From NCBI RefSeq assembly GCF_011758565.1, contig NZ_JAAMOX010000001.1, positions 2,085,838 to 2,149,837 on the forward strand: a DNA stretch of 64,000 bases. Reading direction: 5' to 3'. Position 1 is the stretch's first letter, and each line of letters starts with the position of its first letter. Shown piece after piece: positions 41,159-49,414 of the stretch. The position numbers and the translations under genes are program-made. The notes under the pieces were generated by a model that saw only the letters and a program-made list of their open reading frames with translations, was not told the DNA's origin and searched no databases. This stretch comes from Lysinibacter cavernae. GTDB taxonomy: Bacteria > Actinomycetota > Actinomycetes > Actinomycetales > Microbacteriaceae.

Positions 41159-41575
41159 TTACTCTCCCTTATCTATGCGCGAAATCGCGTCTGGGTCTGC
41201 TCCGTGCAAAAAGTCGGTGAGCCGCTCAACTTCGGCGGTTTCACCAATCTGTTCTGCTGCTCGGCGGAGCGCGTAGAGCGACCGAAGCACTCCACGGTTG
41301 GGTTCGTGTGACCACGGCACCGGGCCTTGGCCTTTCCAACCGGCACGACGCAACGCGTCGAGACCGCGGTGGTAGCCAACCCGTGCGTAGGCATACGCTG
41401 GCAGCACATCGCCAGCGTCGTTCGCCTCGTTTGCGAGGAGTGCCCACGCAAGCGACGAAGCCGGATAGGTTCGAGCAATGTCTGCAACGGGGGTACCGTT
41501 TGCGATGGCCGACAGAACGTCGGTTTCGGCGGGCAGATGCGTGGGCGGTACGCCCAATAGGTTGTCTAGGGTCAC
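41159..41575 (-). CDS. DUF3151 family protein
   Basis: 138 residues from a GTG start. The pattern 'DNLLGVPPTHLP', 'SSLAWALLANEA', 'YAYARVGYHRGLDALRRAGWKGQGPVPWSHEPNRGVLRSLYALRRAA' is that of the conserved actinobacterial DUF3151 proteins, whose function is unknown. It directly precedes purA, a common neighbour. I reject the upstream extension to 41668 because the family begins at the GTG. Confidence 0.85.
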   Translation of the reverse strand: MTLDNLLGVPPTHLPAETDVLSAIANGTPVADIARTYPASSLAWALLANEANDAGDVLPAYAYARVGYHRGLDALRRAGWKGQGPVPWSHEPNRGVLRSLYALRRAAEQIGETAEVERLTDFLHGADPDAISRIDKGE

Positions 41576-41786
41576 ACTCAATGCTATCCCACCCACTGTT
41601 TTGTGACGATTTCTGCCAATCATTGGCCAAATCAATTCGTTGAAGACAGCGTTGCTGTCCACGGCCAAACGAGTACGGCCACACCGTCATCCTCTGGAGG
41701 ATCGTGACGATGCGGCCGCACTCGTTGGGCTGATTTACGGGCTCAAGGGCGAAGGCCGCGCGAGTCCCGCGAATGGATAGATCAGG

Positions 41787-44192
41787 CTAGCTCACACGCC
41801 GACGCGGCAGCACGCGCAACGCCACGAGCACCAGGCCAAGGAGGAGCGCTGCGCCGGAGCCGAGCACAAGCCCGAAGGTCTCCGCGCCTGTGTGCGCAAG
41901 CTTCTGCGCTTGAGCCTGAGCGTCTGCGCCAAGGCCGTTTTGCGCCGAGCCCTGTGGGGTCTTGCCAGTACTGCCGGAACCGTTCGTTCCTCCGCCACCG
42001 GAGCCGCTACCCGAGCCATTCCCGGTGTTGCCGCCGTTGCCGCCACCAGTTCCGCCGTTGTTCCCGGTGTTGCCGCCACCGTTTCCACCGGTGTTTCCCC
42101 CGTCTTCAGGAGGCTCAACCGCGTCCTTTTTCAGCGTGACCGAGGCCTCGACAACGGGCGATTCGACCGCGGCCTCAGTCCCGGCAACTGGCGTGCCTAC
42201 GGCGCTGACGGCAGCCACAAGCTCGCCATCTGGGATGTCTTCGGTGCTACACGTGAGCGGGGCAGAGGTCTCACCGACCGCGAGCGTTCCGGGCAGGATG
42301 ACGCGACACGACACGGCCTCGCCAGTCAATGAGCCCGTGAGCTGGACTGTGACGGTGACATCCGAAAGTCCGACTCCACCCTCGTTTGTGACCGTCATGC
42401 GCCACATCGCAGACGAACCGGACGGGAGCTCTTGCGAGTCCACCCACAACCCGTCATCGGCAGGATCGCAGAGCGTCAGGTCGCTCTGCGTGCAGACCTG
42501 CTGCGTGACCGAGATCTTTGCGGGCACGGGGATGACGCTTGCCGCATCGGTGTTCGACTTCACGCTATTGCGTTCGAACGCAGGAAGTTGCACCCCGAGT
42601 TCGTCGACCGGGGTTGCTGTGGCCTGTGCGGTGTTGATTGTCTTGAGCTGAGTCGCCGTGACGGTTGGAGTCGTGCAGGTGGCACGTTTCGTTTCGTCGA
42701 CGGCAAGTGTCCCATCGCCAATAGCAACCAAACACGCGGCAAATGCCGCGTCTTCGGTGCCACCACTCAGGGCGTCCGAGCCGATGGCAACATCGGCGAG
42801 GTTGAGTGTTCCACTATTGGTGACGCTCAAGCGCCAGGCGACATCTGACCCAACAGGAATGATGCTGTGTTTGACCCACTGCGAATCATCAGCCTCGTCG
42901 CAGGCGGTGCCGGGTACGCAGACCTCAACAACCAGTTGGATGTCTGCGGCGCCCGTTCGCACGTTTGCCGAATCGGTTGAGACAAGGAGCGCGTCCTGCC
43001 CGAGCGCCTCATAGGCGGCCCGATACCGTTCACCGACCGACTGCCCCTGACCAAATACGCCAGGTCGAGTCTGGTCTTGAACGTTGGCCTGCACGGTGAC
43101 GGGGCTGTCTTCGCCGGTTGGCAGGTGCGAAACGCCTGCGGTTTCGCAGCGGAGGGACTCAACGGCGCCAACGGCAAGGCTGGCCCCAAACGTCAGGTTG
43201 GTGCAATCGGCACCGGCAGCAACCGCGATATCAACGAGCGGGAGGTTCCCGGTGTTGATCACTGACACTCGCCAGTACACGGTCGCCCCCTCCGGAACAA
43301 CAACATCATTTGACCATGCGTCGTGGTTCTCAACGTCGCACAGGGTGTCGGCATCGGCGTGACCCGAATAGATACAGGCTTGCTTTGCTACTGACATGCC
43401 GGGCTGGGCAACCGAGAGATACGCGCTGTCAGACGAGTCGGCTCGAATGCCGGGGTTTGGGTACTTCATATCGCTAAAGCCGGGGATGCTTCCAAACCAG
43501 ATGCGTGTTGGAACCGCGTCGGCCAAGAAGTACGGTCCGAGTGTCACCGATCCGTTAAACACATACTTGCCGTCGGCGCTCACAACCGGGTTGGCAACAT
43601 CGTAGGACTTCCAGAAGGATCCGCCGCTCGCAATCGAGTCGCCAACCGGCGCGGTTGTGTACTGCTCGAGAAACTTCGATGGGGATCCCGTGGCTGTGAT
43701 ATCAAACGGACCGTCTAGGTCGCCATAGATCTCTGATGATTTATTACACGTTGCCGTTTCGCCGGAGTACTGGATGCTGTCACCGTCGATGATCCACGCG
43801 GTGACATTTGGGTTGCTGCCAACGCTGCCCCCGATGGAGGTATTGTTTCGTGGCGTCAGTACCGACTGGTTGGCCGCAGTGCCTCGCCGGTCGTCATCTT
43901 CGTCCATCGTGGTGTCTGGCCAGCACCAGAGCTGCGCCTTTGACACGGTTCTGCGCGTCGTTGGCACAAGCGTTGTGTTCTCGGCCTCTGGAAGGACGGC
44001 GGCAACCGTGTTGCCGTAGTTGTCAAGGTTGGCCCCCGTCGTCACCACGGTTGCGAGCGGTGGAGCGGCGAGCGCGGTGCCTGCCGCATCGGCGGACGAC
44101 TGACCAACGGATGTGATGAGCGTGGCTCCGCAGAGTGTGGCGGCAGCGACGAGTGCGAAGAGCCTCCGGCTCGAAAGTGCTCGTGTTGACAT
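41787..44192 (-). CDS. LAxTG-anchored surface protein with three DUF11-like repeats
   Basis: 801 residues. Signal peptide at the N-terminus; a unique beta-rich region follows. Three repeats of ~150 residues each carry a 'C..(D/P)..LCD..DD..W' segment followed by 'VYWRVSVINTGNLPLVDI', 'VAWRLSVTNSGTLNLADV' or 'AMWRMTVTNEGGVGLSDV', a DUF11/isopeptide-type fold. Then comes a Gly/Asn/Ser-rich wall-spanning spacer, the sorting signal LAHTG, a hydrophobic helix and RRR. LAxTG is the class E sortase motif, so it should be linked to the wall. ATG at 44192 has GGAG upstream. No sortase gene is in the window. Confidence 0.85.
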   Translation of the reverse strand: MSTRALSSRRLFALVAAATLCGATLITSVGQSSADAAGTALAAPPLATVVTTGANLDNYGNTVAAVLPEAENTTLVPTTRRTVSKAQLWCWPDTTMDEDDDRRGTAANQSVLTPRNNTSIGGSVGSNPNVTAWIIDGDSIQYSGETATCNKSSEIYGDLDGPFDITATGSPSKFLEQYTTAPVGDSIASGGSFWKSYDVANPVVSADGKYVFNGSVTLGPYFLADAVPTRIWFGSIPGFSDMKYPNPGIRADSSDSAYLSVAQPGMSVAKQACIYSGHADADTLCDVENHDAWSNDVVVPEGATVYWRVSVINTGNLPLVDIAVAAGADCTNLTFGASLAVGAVESLRCETAGVSHLPTGEDSPVTVQANVQDQTRPGVFGQGQSVGERYRAAYEALGQDALLVSTDSANVRTGAADIQLVVEVCVPGTACDEADDSQWVKHSIIPVGSDVAWRLSVTNSGTLNLADVAIGSDALSGGTEDAAFAACLVAIGDGTLAVDETKRATCTTPTVTATQLKTINTAQATATPVDELGVQLPAFERNSVKSNTDAASVIPVPAKISVTQQVCTQSDLTLCDPADDGLWVDSQELPSGSSAMWRMTVTNEGGVGLSDVTVTVQLTGSLTGEAVSCRVILPGTLAVGETSAPLTCSTEDIPDGELVAAVSAVGTPVAGTEAAVESPVVEASVTLKKDAVEPPEDGGNTGGNGGGNTGNNGGTGGGNGGNTGNGSGSGSGGGGTNGSGSTGKTPQGSAQNGLGADAQAQAQKLAHTGAETFGLVLGSGAALLLGLVLVALRVLPRRRVS

Positions 44193-44384
44193 GTTTCTCC
44201 TGTGTACCAGGCACCGCTTCGCAATAATCTCACGCCGGGAAACGCTGTCGACAACGCTGTGTGACACTCGCTTTTCGGGGGAAACCATTTGGGCTGCGTG
44301 CCCTCGGCAAGGCCGAGTATCCCTAATGATCGGCCCTGCCCCTGACAGGACCAATTGTCACACTAGCAGAACACAGCGACACAA

Positions 44385-44415
44385 ATTATAAGATAATAAA
44401 CTTTTTAAAACACAA
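44385..44415 (-). promoter_or_regulatory. Candidate promoter of the LAxTG protein gene
   Basis: On the minus strand a perfect TATAAT (44385-44390) with TTGTGT (44410-44415) 19 bases upstream, in an A/T-rich patch between the TetR stop and the surface-protein gene. It leaves an untranslated leader of about 185 bases. Confidence 0.45.
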
Positions 44416-44433
44416 ACACAACGACAGGAACGA

Positions 44434-45006
44434 TTAACCCGCAAGCGCGCCAGAATGCGACGCGATAACAGCCTCAACGACCTCGTCTCGCGACCGCTCT
44501 GGCTGGAAGAGCAACCACTCGAGCCCCGCGCTCAACACCGAACCAAACACGCTACTCGCCATGAGGCTTTGCAGCCCGCTATCTGCACCCTTCGGCTGCT
44601 CCTCGGCTATGGCTGCGGCAAAGACGCCAACCGCCTGTTGCCGAAATCCGTTCACACTCTCGGCCCACGGGCGATCAGTGCGAAACACCTCGCCAGCAAT
44701 GAGCTTGGCAAGCGGAACATTCCCCTGAATGCTGTCAAGCAGCGCCGCGATGATCGCACGCATGGCATCCCAGCCCCGCAGCTCACCCTTTGCCTCATTG
44801 AGGCGCTCGGCGAGCAAGTGCGCACCGTCATTCAGCAGCGCTTCGAAGAGCTTGTCTTTTGACGAAAAGTTGTAATACAGACTGCCCTTGGCAACGCCGG
44901 CACGCTCGGCAACCTCATCCATAGTGGTACCCGTGATGCCGCGTGAAGCGGCCAGCTCGAGGGCGGCATCCAAGATTGCCCGCTTCGTACCCGTGCTGCG
45001 TGCCAT
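44434..45006 (-). CDS. TetR-family transcriptional regulator
   Basis: 190 residues. N-terminal helix-turn-helix 'GITGTTMDEVAERAGVAKGSLYYNFSSKDKLFEALL' followed by a helical ligand domain. It is the third gene after a degenerate ABC ATPase and the YhgE/Pip protein on the same strand, and a perfect 16-bp palindrome overlaps the promoter of that set. It most likely represses the set, including itself, until a hydrophobic compound or envelope signal binds. Confidence 0.92.
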   Translation of the reverse strand: MARSTGTKRAILDAALELAASRGITGTTMDEVAERAGVAKGSLYYNFSSKDKLFEALLNDGAHLLAERLNEAKGELRGWDAMRAIIAALLDSIQGNVPLAKLIAGEVFRTDRPWAESVNGFRQQAVGVFAAAIAEEQPKGADSGLQSLMASSVFGSVLSAGLEWLLFQPERSRDEVVEAVIASHSGALAG

Positions 45007-45103
45007 TTGGGCCCCTTACCTGGAGTTCAAGACGTGGATGCTGTGCCGCGCACGCCGACGCGGCAGGGCCTGTCAAAAACCCTACCGCGCTACGGCGGCC
45101 GCG

Positions 45104-47155
45104 TTAGATACTCAGCGCGGGGTGGAGGCGCTTCATGGTCCAGACCCGCTGGCGACCAGCGAACCAGGCGCTCAGCGCGACCGAACCGACGAGGATGCCA
45201 ACCAGCACCGCAAGCGAGATCCAGAACCGGTAGTCGACGCCACCGGTAATGAGCTGGCGGAGCCCAGTCACCACGTAACTTGCCGGCATATAGGGATGCA
45301 GGAACTGGAAGAACTGCGGAGTTGTCTCGACGGGATACGTTCCACCGGACGAGCTCAGCTGCAGCATGAGCAGCACCAGGCTAATAACTCGACCAGCCGC
45401 CGTGCCAAACACAATGATGAAGGCCTGCTGCATCGCAAGAAACGCGACCGTGATGAGGTAGATAAAGGCGCTTGTCGCGAGCCAGTACTGCGGCTCAAGG
45501 CCGATTCCGTAGACGAGGACAAGCATCATGATGACAACCTGACCGAGGCCAATCGCTGCTGCGGGCAACAACGCGGTGAGCGTCGCACGGAGGCCGGTGG
45601 CACCGGCGGCGAGCGCCCGGGTCGGAAGCGCCCGCATGATGAGCCACGTGATGAGCGCGCCAACAAACGTCGCGAGCGCGATAAAGAAGGGGGCAAATCC
45701 TTCGCCGAAGCTTGGTGATTTGTTGTCCCACGTCTCGTGCAATTCAATTGGCTGCGCGATAACCTCGGACTTTTTGTCGGTCAGGGAAGCCGAATCGTTT
45801 GGCAGCTTTTCGCCGCCCTCAACAAGCGCCGCGTGCAACGTTGTGCTGCCATCAAGGAGTTTGCCACTCCCGTCGACCGCCGCTTTTGCGCCATCCGCGA
45901 GCGCTGTGGTCCCGTCGGCAAGCGTCGTGGCACCGGTTGCGAGCTGCGAGGTTCCACTGGCGAGCGTCTGCGCGCCAGAGCTGAGCTGTGCGGTGCTCTC
46001 AGCAAGTGTGTGGGCGCCCGCCGCAAGTTCGCCGCTTCCCGACGCAGCCGTAGCGAGGCCAGAGCTCAGTCCGGCGGCACCGGCGTTCAACTCGGTCACA
46101 CCATTGACCAGGTCGGTCGACCCGAGAACAAGTCCGCTTGTGCCGGCCTTGAGCGTCGTTGTGCCGGTCATCAGTGCGTCAAACTGCTGCGAAAGCGCCG
46201 AAACGGGGACATTGGGATTTGCCTTGGCAAATTCTTGAAGCTGGGTCATTCCCGCAACAAGGGCGTCGGCACCCGAATCAAGGGCAACGGCACCGGGCGC
46301 GAGCTCGTTCGTAGCTTTTCCAAGCAACTCGCTGGTTCCTCCGGCAACGCGATTGGCACCGTCAGAAGCGGTCACGAGCCCAGAGGCGAGTTCGTCCGTC
46401 TTAGTGGCGAGCGTGGATGCGCCCGCTGCAATCTGACTACTGCCCGACGAGAGCTGCTGGGCTCCGCCGTTGGCGGTGGCCACCCCGGAGTTGAGCACGC
46501 CCATCCCGTCGTTGAGCGTTGTGGCGCCCTCGCTGAGTGCGCCAAGGCCGGTGGATGCGGTTGTCAGCCCATCTGTCAGCTGGCCAGCGCCGTCCGCAGC
46601 ATCTCGAAGCCCATCGCCGGCATCGTTGAGGCCAGCAAGAAGCGTATGGGCGCTTTCTTCGCCAACCGTGACCCGTACGGTGTCCCGCAGCTGCTTCATT
46701 GCCTGCTGACCAAGGGTCGAGGCCAGAAAGCTATTGCTGTCGTTGTAGTTCACCTTGATCTGCGCCGAAACGGGGGCATCCCCTGTCGGCGAGGTGACGT
46801 TTGCGGAAAAGTCCTTCGGGACTGTTACCGAGAAGTAGTAGTCGCCGTCAGCGACGCCCTCGGCGGCCTGCTCAGCTGAGACGGATTTCCAGTCAAGATC
46901 CGCACCATCGATGAGCTTGTCGTAGAGCTCGTCCCCGTAGTTGACGGCCTTCGAGTCCTTCACCGAACCGGCATCCTCGTTGACAAGGGCAACCGGGAGG
47001 TGCCCCATCTCTTCGTTCGGCTGCCAAAACGCCCAGAGGTACAGGGCGCCGTAGATGAGCGGGATAAACAGCATGACGGCAATGGCGATCTTGGGCAGCG
47101 CCCCGTTCTTACGGAACCGGCTGAGCTCAGTTCCTGTGGAGAATAGCGACATCAT
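45104..47155 (-). CDS. YhgE/Pip domain membrane protein (ABC-2 type)
   Basis: 683 residues. One N-terminal membrane helix, then a long extracytoplasmic region whose centre (about residues 190-440) is built from heptads with Leu and Gly ('LASGTSQLATGATTLADGTTALADG'), and five to six C-terminal helices of an ABC-2 permease type. This is the YhgE/Pip layout, found in phage-infection proteins and in export systems of the envelope. It overlaps the ATPase gene by ATGA (47152-47155), suggesting the ATPase serves it. The exported substrate is unknown. The TetR regulator follows. Confidence 0.9.
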   Translation of the reverse strand: MMSLFSTGTELSRFRKNGALPKIAIAVMLFIPLIYGALYLWAFWQPNEEMGHLPVALVNEDAGSVKDSKAVNYGDELYDKLIDGADLDWKSVSAEQAAEGVADGDYYFSVTVPKDFSANVTSPTGDAPVSAQIKVNYNDSNSFLASTLGQQAMKQLRDTVRVTVGEESAHTLLAGLNDAGDGLRDAADGAGQLTDGLTTASTGLGALSEGATTLNDGMGVLNSGVATANGGAQQLSSGSSQIAAGASTLATKTDELASGLVTASDGANRVAGGTSELLGKATNELAPGAVALDSGADALVAGMTQLQEFAKANPNVPVSALSQQFDALMTGTTTLKAGTSGLVLGSTDLVNGVTELNAGAAGLSSGLATAASGSGELAAGAHTLAESTAQLSSGAQTLASGTSQLATGATTLADGTTALADGAKAAVDGSGKLLDGSTTLHAALVEGGEKLPNDSASLTDKKSEVIAQPIELHETWDNKSPSFGEGFAPFFIALATFVGALITWLIMRALPTRALAAGATGLRATLTALLPAAAIGLGQVVIMMLVLVYGIGLEPQYWLATSAFIYLITVAFLAMQQAFIIVFGTAAGRVISLVLLMLQLSSSGGTYPVETTPQFFQFLHPYMPASYVVTGLRQLITGGVDYRFWISLAVLVGILVGSVALSAWFAGRQRVWTMKRLHPALSI

Positions 47156-47961
47156 GAGTGGGTAACCTCCGTGAGGTGAAGCAGTGTTGGTAGGGAGCCA
47201 AGCTGGGCATACAGCGCATCGTCTTGGCTTGCGGAAGCACAGATCACGGCAACGCCCGTCTGCGAGTACAGCTCAAGTGCCCTGAGCACTTCCTGGCGGG
47301 CGCGGGCAGAACGCACCTGGGAGATGTCGTCAATTGCGATAAACCGGGGCGAGCTCAGACCGGCGAGCGCCACGCGCAGGAGCATTCGCTGCTCCTCCGT
47401 GAGGTCGCGAACCAGGTCATCCCCAGCGGGATGAGGGACGTCGCCAAAGACGGGACCGCAGACGGTGTCCAAATCGATAGCTGCTGGCGACGGGAGGATC
47501 GTCCACCACGGCAGGACATACGAGAGCCGCTCCCGAATGACCTTTGCCACCGAAACGGAGTCGTCAAGGAGGTCGATGTCGTCGAAGCCCGCAATCTGGC
47601 TCACTCGCTGCAGGTCGCGCGGACGGGCAGGGGCGGCCGCGTCTCCAATAAATATGCGTCCGTCATCGGCCTTCATCCGGCCGGCGAGGGTGAGCATGAG
47701 GCTGGTCTTGCCCGTTCCCTCTTCGCTCACGATAATCGTGAGGCCGTCGCCGATCGTGAGCGTTACTGGCCCGTACACTCGGCCGCGTTCGGCCGACAAT
47801 GAGATTCGTTCGACAGTAAGTACCGGAGTGTCTGGGGCCGGTGCTTGCGGGGATTCTAGAAGCGTTGTTTCTGCCGCTTTGGCAGGGTCAACCCGGTCAA
47901 CCGGGGTGGTGTCGGCGAGTGAGTTCTCGATCACGTCGCCGTCTGGTGCTGGGTAAAGCAC
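47152..47961 (-). CDS. ABC-type ATPase with degenerate motifs
   Basis: 269 residues. The nucleotide-binding fold is recognisable: Walker A 'SEEGTGKTSL' (first Gly replaced by Ser), a D-loop-like region, and Walker B 'RFIAIDDIS' with Asp in place of the catalytic Glu. The LSGGQ signature is replaced by 'LTEEQRMLLRVA'. The first ~45 residues are an extra Pro/Ala/Asp-rich segment. It probably binds ATP but hydrolyses it slowly or not at all. Position and overlap suggest it works with the YhgE/Pip protein. Confidence 0.8.
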   Translation of the reverse strand: MLYPAPDGDVIENSLADTTPVDRVDPAKAAETTLLESPQAPAPDTPVLTVERISLSAERGRVYGPVTLTIGDGLTIIVSEEGTGKTSLMLTLAGRMKADDGRIFIGDAAAPARPRDLQRVSQIAGFDDIDLLDDSVSVAKVIRERLSYVLPWWTILPSPAAIDLDTVCGPVFGDVPHPAGDDLVRDLTEEQRMLLRVALAGLSSPRFIAIDDISQVRSARARQEVLRALELYSQTGVAVICASASQDDALYAQLGSLPTLLHLTEVTHS

Positions 47962-48023
47962 GGGGTTCCTCTTCCTACGAGTGAGGATTCTGAGGCGGGA
48001 GTTGTCACCGCGAGAATCTTTTG

Positions 48024-48039
48024 TACTGACTAGTCAGTA
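48024..48039. promoter_or_regulatory. TetR-type operator
   Basis: TACTGACTAGTCAGTA, a perfect 16-bp palindrome 62 bases before the ATPase start. It overlaps the -10 element of the proposed promoter (48036-48041), so binding would block transcription of the ATPase-YhgE-TetR set. Confidence 0.8.
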
Positions 48040-48065
48040 TAGGCAGAAGATATGCGCAATCGCAA
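48036..48065 (-). promoter_or_regulatory. Promoter of the ATPase-YhgE-TetR operon
   Basis: On the minus strand TTGCGA (48060-48065) and TATACT (48036-48041) with an 18-base spacer, overlapped by the palindromic operator at 48024-48039. Confidence 0.6.
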
Positions 48066-48163
48066 GCGCAACCGAGCAACAATCTCGGCCAACACAAGAC
48101 GCCTCCGTTGCCTCCCGACCCGAGAAGCTACGAAGGCGCCAACGCTGAGGCTCGACCAGAGAC

Positions 48164-49414
48164 CTACAGCGTGAACCGGTCCTGTTTGCTGACCTCGCCA
48201 AACTCAACAACAACCGTGTACGTCCCAGCCCGCGACACGATAAAGGCTTGGCCGTGATCCACCCGCTGCCGGTGAATAAGCTCGGTTCCGTTCAACGAAT
48301 AGCTCACCCAGCAGTCCGCCCCCGTTGTGTTGCGCGAGACAAATACCGGAGCGTTGCTCGCACCGTCTTGCACCCGTAATTCGACGGCACACTCGCCGGA
48401 CGGCACGGGAACGCTCACCCGATTTGAGTCATAGGCGCCCTGCGCCGCGGCAACGCCAACCGAGGCGGCAATCCCGAGCACCGCCGCAGAAGACAGCGCC
48501 GCAAGATACAGCGAAACTGAGCCCGACGAGAGGGCAAAGCCACTCAGCGCATGAGAAATACCCTGAGTCGAAAACAGCGAGGCGGCCGCTGAACCTCCGC
48601 CGGCATTCCCGGCGGCAACGCCGCCTCCCACGATTCCGGCAATAGACGATGCGACAGCCGCCTTATTAAACCCTTGAACCAGCCCGCGCAACTCAACCAG
48701 ACAGTCCGCACAATCAACACAGCTATCAAGATGCACCTCGACGGCTCGACGGGCAGACCCTTTGATTGAGCCAATCGCGAGCTGCGCGAGGGGTCCGGCA
48801 AAACGAGTGCAGGATCGCTCGATCGACACCTGAGCTATTTCTTCGAGGTACTCCTTTCGAAGCCCCTCACGAGCACGCCGATACAGCACGCTCATCGCAC
48901 CAGGCGCAACGCCCATGATTCTGGCGCACTCTGCCGTTTTCCGCCCCTCAACAACCCTCAGCATGAGCGCCTGCTGCCACCGATCCGGCAGCCGTTGGAA
49001 GGCGTGCACAATCTCGTTATCAACCGCAAGCAACGACCGGTCAGGCTCAGGGGACGTCTCAACGACGTAGTTTTCGATGTCGTCAACAGACAGGCTCGAA
49101 CCGTTTCGCTGATACCACTTCGCATGCACAGACCTGACGGCGGTTCGGAGATAGAAGCGAAAATCCTCCGTCGGACCGTTGCCGTTGCGCAATGCCTCAA
49201 GCACTCTCGTGAAGGCCTCGCTGGCAAATTCCTCTGCCAGCGAGGCGTTCGACGTCAAGCTCCGCGCAACCCACAACGCATCTGTCATGTGCCGTTCGTA
49301 CAGCTCGGCAGCCGCGTGGTTCTCGCCGTTGCGGTATCGTCCGATCAGCTCAAGATCTTCTGCACGACGCCTTGCGAGCTGCGCAGGACCACTCTCGTGT
49401 TCGTCGTTCAGCAT
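48164..49414 (-). CDS. ECF sigma factor fused to zinc-finger and membrane-anchored sensor tail
   Basis: 416 residues. Residues about 25-100 are sigma region 2 ('RNGENHAAAELYERHMTDALWVARSL' ... 'FRFYLRTAVRSVHAKWY'). Residues about 145-205 are region 4 ('FQRLPDRWQQALMLRVVEGRKTAECARIMGVAPGAMSVLYRRAREGLR'). A zinc-finger-like 'VHLDSCVDCADC' near 230 resembles the anti-sigma HxxxCxxC motif. A hydrophobic stretch ('LYLAALSSAAVLGIAASVGVAA') and a ~90-residue beta-rich extracytoplasmic end follow. Sigma and anti-sigma functions thus appear joined in one chain. Its start overlaps the giant surface-protein stop by 7 bases, so it probably senses or controls that protein. Confidence 0.85.
   Translation of the reverse strand: MLNDEHESGPAQLARRRAEDLELIGRYRNGENHAAAELYERHMTDALWVARSLTSNASLAEEFASEAFTRVLEALRNGNGPTEDFRFYLRTAVRSVHAKWYQRNGSSLSVDDIENYVVETSPEPDRSLLAVDNEIVHAFQRLPDRWQQALMLRVVEGRKTAECARIMGVAPGAMSVLYRRAREGLRKEYLEEIAQVSIERSCTRFAGPLAQLAIGSIKGSARRAVEVHLDSCVDCADCLVELRGLVQGFNKAAVASSIAGIVGGGVAAGNAGGGSAAASLFSTQGISHALSGFALSSGSVSLYLAALSSAAVLGIAASVGVAAAQGAYDSNRVSVPVPSGECAVELRVQDGASNAPVFVSRNTTGADCWVSYSLNGTELIHRQRVDHGQAFIVSRAGTYTVVVEFGEVSKQDRFTL

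Noticed and set aside
45737-46879. 380-residue plus-strand frame opposite the YhgE/Pip gene
   Set aside because: It mirrors the heptad repeats of the true gene and is Arg/Gly/Cys-rich without domain pattern.
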